Assembly: GCA_963576725.1 (NCBI GenBank)
Contig: OY755236.1
Coordinates: forward strand, 66,017,379-66,081,378
Origin: Azorinus chamasolen
Taxonomy: Eukaryota > Mollusca > Bivalvia > Cardiida > Solecurtidae
Length of the DNA stretch: 64,000 nt
Reading direction: 5' to 3'
Positions 59,762 to 64,000 of the stretch are shown in pieces. The translations under genes were made by a program, and so were the position numbers. Each line of letters begins with the position of its first letter. The first letter of the stretch is position 1. Under the pieces are notes generated by a model. The model saw only the letters and a program-made list of their open reading frames with translations, did not search any database and was not told the origin of the DNA.

Positions 59762-59981
59762 TGTTACCGTTTGACGCCTCTGTAAACAGAGTAGACCTGG
59801 ATCAAACGGCTCCTATAGGAACCATCTGATCAGGGTCTGCTCTCTTTGCCCTATGAAACTATATAGGTCGTATTCTACAGTATCTGCCACAACCAAAATA
59901 TGCTGTTTTTTTATAATGCCATTATGAAAATTCAGCTAATTAATATTAATGATGTCCATATTTCATGGAGTACTGGGTTAA
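59762..59981 (+). mobile_element. TTAA MITE, subfamily A
   Basis: 'tgttaccgtttgacgcctctgtaaacag' on the left, GAGTACTGGGTTAA on the right. Hairpin: agtagacctggatcaaacggctcc / ggaaccatctgatcagggtctgctc. Confidence 0.75.
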
Positions 59982-60639
59982 AGATAGACTGTGTTCTAAT
60001 ATGAAACAATTAACTGGAAGCTGTGATATTAGTCTATCACTTTTCAGTCCTGTTGCAGCTAACATAGTTTCTGGTAATTACAGAAGTTACTTGAATTTGT
60101 CAACAATATTATTCTTGAATACAAATCAGTGTGTATTGATGACAGAGTTGATTATCACTGGTGTCAAATCCCAACTATCATGAATATTTAAAATTAAGAC
60201 AACGGTGAGGTTTCAAAGTGGAATGGTCCATTATCAAGTCCATTCAGGATGAAAGCATATAATTTGCTAGAGGATTTTCAATGACAAACATGGCAGACCT
60301 GGATCAAAGGGCCAATCTGTGTTTACATTGTACATTTGTTTCCAACATTCGAAGATGAACCACAAACTGTATATACAATATTTGATTTTTGTGCAGAAAA
60401 CAATATTCTAAGCTGACACAAATGCTTGATCAGGGTTAAATCCCAGTCTCCCAAGACAATCTATAAAGTTGGTTTCAGACATTACGCCAGGTTTTCAAGC
60501 AGATACAATGATAACACATATGTTACAAAGACAAACTGTCTCTTGCCTGTACATCATCTTTATTTCATGCCTATGGAAAGAATTCAAGTTGAACCATGAA
60601 AGATCTAGATCATATCCTGTTTAAGGTTAAACTGCTAGA

Positions 60640-61160
60640 AGTTTTCATAACAATTGCAAACAGTTTTGATCTGCTTCTCAGTAGCAGCTCTTGGTTGAGA
60701 TCTGCTTCTTATCTGCTATTCAAAAGAGGTCTCGGTTAACCCTTTCCCTGTTCTATATTTATTCCAAATTTCAATACCTACTAAATATTCATGGAGAAAA
60801 TAGTTATAATGAAATATGGAAGGTGGAACATTGTAACCATTTTAGAAAGAAAAGAAATAGATCTTTCGAATTCCACTAGCAAACAGAGTAGACCCTGATC
60901 AGACGGCTCCTCTGGGAGCCGTCTGATGGGGGTCTACCCTGTTTGCAAATGCACGAAAACACGTTTATATGAGGGAAAGGGTTAAGGCCTACTTCTTATT
61001 TTCTGTAGCATATGTCTTGCTTATGGTCTGCTTCCTATTTTAGCAAACAGGTCAAAGTTGAGCAGCTCTTGGTCGATGTCTGATTCTCAGAAGCAGTTCT
61101 TGAGGTCTCAATTGAGGTCTGCCTCATACTGAAGCAACTCTTGTTTTGGGGTCTGCTTCA
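60640..61160 (+). repeat. Degenerate minisatellite split by a MITE
   Basis: Repeats of 'gaggtctgcttct.agtagcagctcttggttga' (about 40 bp) occur on both sides of 60736-60985. The flanks can be joined across a single TTAA. Confidence 0.65.
60736..60985 (-). mobile_element. TTAA MITE, subfamily A, best copy
   Basis: TTAACCCTTTCCCTGTTC / GAGGGAAAGGGTTAA. The hairpin is nearly perfect: gcaaacagagtagaccctgatc and ggagccgtctgatgggggtct, with cctctggg at the tip. The host minisatellite shows TTAA is duplicated target DNA. Confidence 0.92.
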
Positions 61161-61421
61161 GCTTTTATCCTTTTCAATTCATCAATTTTCTGGAACTGAA
61201 CTTGGTTAAAACTGTGTCTGATACTTTGTTGGTATTGTATGTTGTTTTGTTGCATTTCTTGTTCCTTTTTAGCAATTGATCATCAGTTTACTATGTAGTG
61301 TCTCCAAGATACTAGTCAGTATTTTCTTAGAAACATTAAATAACGTAGCAAGTTTACAGAAAACAGTTATAAAAGAGGGTAAGAATTAGTTTTAGAAAAG
61401 ACAAGTACATGACTTTTTTTT

Positions 61422-61619
61422 TAACCCATTACTCTATGAATATTCATGTAAGAAATAATTACATTAAGAATCTCAATTAGATTATTTTTTAAACAAACAT
61501 TTAAATTCCATAAGCAAACAGAGCAGATCCTGATCAGACGGCTCCTACAGGAGCCATCTGATTTGTGTCTACTCTGTTTGCAAGGCATATCAAGGCATAC
61601 TTATGGAGTAAAGGGTAAA
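61422..61619 (-). mobile_element. TTAA MITE, subfamily A
   Basis: TTAACCCATTACTCTATG / GAGTAAAGGGTAAA. Hairpin: gcaaacagagcagatcctgatcag / ctgatttgtgtctactctgtttgc around ggctcctacaggagcc. Confidence 0.83.
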
Positions 61620-61902
61620 TTAATGTTGTAGATAATCCAACATCATGATTAACAGTCAAGACAGGTAGTGCAACTTTTGCCAAAGTAATGATGCCAAGGT
61701 TGAGACTTGCACCCAAAATACATTAACTCTGACCCAGATTTCTGCCACATACCTCAGCCAAGGGGTATCAAACTTGCCAAACACACACTGAAGTAAAGTT
61801 CAGTGGAATCGGCCAAGAGTCTTCTTTTTTTTTTATCTGGGTCAAAACTGACAAAAAGAACGAGAAGTACAGCGTTTGAAAACTGTGAAACAAATAACTC
61901 TT

Positions 61903-62098
61903 TTAACTCATTACATACATGTAAGAAATAATGACATCAAGAATATTAAATCAAATATTCTTTACAACAATATCTGAACACAGGAAATTTAAGTCATGGC
62001 AGAAACAGCAGAGTCAGATCTACTATTATTCCATATGCAGACAGAGTAGACATTGATCAAAAGGCACCAGGAGTGTGTATCTATGGTGTAAAGAGTTC
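61903..62098 (-). mobile_element. TTAA MITE, subfamily A, hairpin partly deleted
   Basis: TTAACTCATTACATACATG / TGGTGTAAAGAGTTCA. Interior 'tcatggcagaaacagcagagtcagatc' is kept. The hairpin is cut to 'agagtagacattgatcaaaaggc'. Confidence 0.65.
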
Positions 62099-62349
62099 AG
62101 ACTACACTTCAAACATGTATTGTCTCAGAGAACAATGGTCAAAGCTCATTAAACTTGATCTAATAATATCCCACTAATTAATTCTCTGAATGATCAGGAT
62201 AACGCCCCAGTCAATATTGAAATTCTCAAATAATTAGCTCCAACCACTAAACGATAAGCGATACATTAGCCAGAAAGATAATATCTCAGGCAGTACGTAG
62301 TGAAAGAGATAACCCTTTTTTTTACCATGGCAGAAACAGCAGTGAAAGG

Positions 62350-62470
62350 AATAACCCTTTACCTGAGAAAAATGTCTTCTCACACTTTTGTAAACAGTGT
62401 AGACCCAGATCCTGTAGGATTAATCTGACCAGGGTGGCTTTGTTTGCTTATGGAATTATAACAATTATAA
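62350..62470 (+). mobile_element. Subfamily A MITE, right half replaced by tandem element
   Basis: 'ataaccctttacctgag', 'gtaaacagtgtagacccagatcc' and 'ctgaccagggtggctttgtttgctta', then a switch to 'aacaagaaatgtgtc'. Confidence 0.65.
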
Positions 62471-63000
62471 CAAGAAATGTGTCAAAGCAGGTGATAAATC
62501 CCCCCAAAGCAAAGCAATGACATTGAAATGCGTTTTGCACAATATGACCTGAATTCTCAAGATGAACTCAAACAAATACCAAATTTGGATTCCTACCTGT
62601 GTAATATAGGATATGCTCCAGACATGTTTTTTCTATAGCTCAGGTCAGTGGTCAAGGTCAATGTCACAAAGACCTAAAACAATGGCATGCAACACTCTGC
62701 CTTGCTAAGATGTACTTACACACCAAATTTGACATTCCTACCTCAAGACTTAGTACTTTAGGAGATATGCTAAGGTTTTCTATACCTGTGGTCAGTGACC
62801 AAGGTCACAGAGACCTGAAAATGATATGTGACACTCTGACATTCCAAGATAAACTCACAAACCATATTTTCAGGTAGTATAGGAGATATGCTCTGGACAA
62901 GGTTTTTTAATGCTGGGGTCATGGTCAAGGTCACAGAGACCTGAAAACTGTGACACTCTGCCATTCTAAGATAATGTCACACTCCAAAGTCTGCATTCCT

Positions 63001-63032
<32 letters not shown>

Positions 63033-63655
63033 GTTTAGTTTATACAGGCCAGAGATTAATCCTTTAACAAGGGTGAGGCCTGTCTGCCTGTTGAGGAGCA
63101 TAGTCTTCCTCTCCACTTCTGGCGATCCTATCTCAAATAATATAGGAGATATGCTTCAGACATGGTGTACAAACAGTTTTTATAGCTCAGTTCAATGGTT
63201 AAGGTCAAGGTCACAGAGACCTGAAAATCATACCAACACTCCACCATCCAAAGATGTACTCACATACCAAATTTGGCATTACTACCTCAAGTAATATAGG
63301 TGCTATGCTCCGGATAAGGTTATTTTTTAATTGAGGTCAGAGGTCAAGGCCAAGGTAACAAAGACCTGAAAATGGCATAGGACACTCCACTATCCTAAGA
63401 TGTACTCACACACCAACTTTGGCATTCTTACCTACAGTAACATAGGAGATATGCTCCAGACAAGCTGTACACGGAAACACAGAGTCAATGTCAAAGAGAC
63501 CTAAAAATGGTATGCGAAACCTCGCCATCCCAAGATGTACTCATACACCAAATTTGACATTAATTCCTACCTCAAATAATAAAGGAGATAATTATGCTCT
63601 GGACAAGATTTTTCTTTAACTGAAATCAGAGGTCACGGTCAAGGTCACAAACTTG
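62470..63655 (+). repeat. Tandem AAGGTCA-type element, 3' end lost
   Basis: Starts 'aacaagaaatgtgtcaaagcaggtgataaatcccccc'. About seven units with 'caaggtcacagagacctgaaaatgg', 'acactc..ccat.ctaagatgtactcacacacc' and 'ggagatatgctccaga' in pieces. An (ATC)10 run is at 63001-63030. It stops mid-unit at the next element. Confidence 0.8.
63001..63030 (+). repeat. (ATC)10 microsatellite
   Basis: Ten uninterrupted ATC units inside the surrounding array. Confidence 0.95.
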
Positions 63656-64000
63656 ACAAGAGGGCCAGAATGGCCCTGAAGCGCTCACCAGACAATCAGA
63701 GGAGAAGATTTTCAAAGTTTTCACTATATGTTTCTATAGAAAACTAGCTTGCCCTGGGGCAGGGCTAATTTTGACCCAAGAGGCACAATTTATATAACTT
63801 TTGTAGAGGACCTGAACATGATGCTATGTGCCAAATATGAAAGCTGAGAACCTTCCAGTTTCAGACGAGTAGATTTTCAAAGTTTTCACTATATGTTTCT
63901 ATTGAAAACTGGCTACCCCAGGCACCAGACAATCAGAGGAGAAGATTTTCAAAGTTTTCACTATATGTTTCTATATATATATAGTAAACTAGCTTGCCCT
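63656..64000 (+). repeat. 'ACAAGAGGGCC' element, runs off the window
   Basis: 5' end acaagagggccagaatggcc, then 'gctcaccagacaatcagagg', units 'ccctggggcagggctaattttgacc' and 'gattttcaaagttttcactatatg'. Inserted within or against the preceding array. Confidence 0.75.

Noticed and set aside
62931..63294. Open frames with runs of Met or Ile
   Set aside because: They come from the (ATC)10 microsatellite.

Overview
The window is animal nuclear DNA, most likely from a bivalve mollusc. The evidence is coding exons split by long AT-rich introns, many short non-autonomous transposons, bivalve-style tandem-repeat elements with 'AAGGTCA' units and 'GGGGGCATAA' hairpin ends, and a mollusc-type tRNA-derived SINE. 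The species cannot be named from the sequence alone.

The only gene I can support is on the minus strand. Five consecutive exons (51688-51790, 46002-46085, 42383-42477, 32849-32971, 17041-17124) join in frame, with canonical GT/AG sites, into 163 codons of calcium/calmodulin-dependent protein kinase II (CaMKII). They equal residues 138 to 300 of rat alpha CaMKII: from just after HRDLK, through DFG and the activation segment, to the autoinhibitory/calmodulin-binding helix with the Thr286 site. The first ~137 residues lie beyond the right edge. The linker and association domain lie beyond the left edge. The exons total 489 bp, under 1% of the window; everything else I see is intronic.

The introns are packed with repeats. 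(1) More than 50 full or partial palindromic MITEs with CCCTTT-like ends, bounded by TTAA, in at least four subfamilies; most of subfamily A carries a ~70 bp central hairpin. (2) Tandem-repeat elements resembling bivalve pearl/Helitron-like elements: a short 5' end, an array of ~135-200 bp units, a GACGGACGG-rich stretch and a 3' hairpin ending in TAAAA. (3) A pogo-like element with TA target sites (42584-43711). (4) A hAT-like element with CAGAGATGCTG ends (9591-12413). (5) Two SINE copies, a tRNA-like sequence, foldbacks, minisatellites and microsatellites. Many elements are nested, and several insertions can be ordered in time.

Region by region: 1-17040 is the intron after the Thr286 exon (LINE tail, foldback, nested hAT-like/tandem element, AAGGTCA arrays, SINE). 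17125-32848 is a 15.7 kb intron (155 bp-unit array, 34 bp minisatellite). 32972-42382 holds a SINE nested in a MITE and a 136 bp palindrome beside a tRNA-like sequence. 42478-46001 holds the pogo-like element and a five-unit AAGGTCA array. 46086-51687 is dominated by one tandem element whose end lies about 13 bp from an exon and which itself contains other elements. 51791-64000 is part of the next upstream intron and has a zero-length exon signature (candidate recursive splice site) at 57615/57616. I saw no bacterial-type operon, CRISPR array or defence system.
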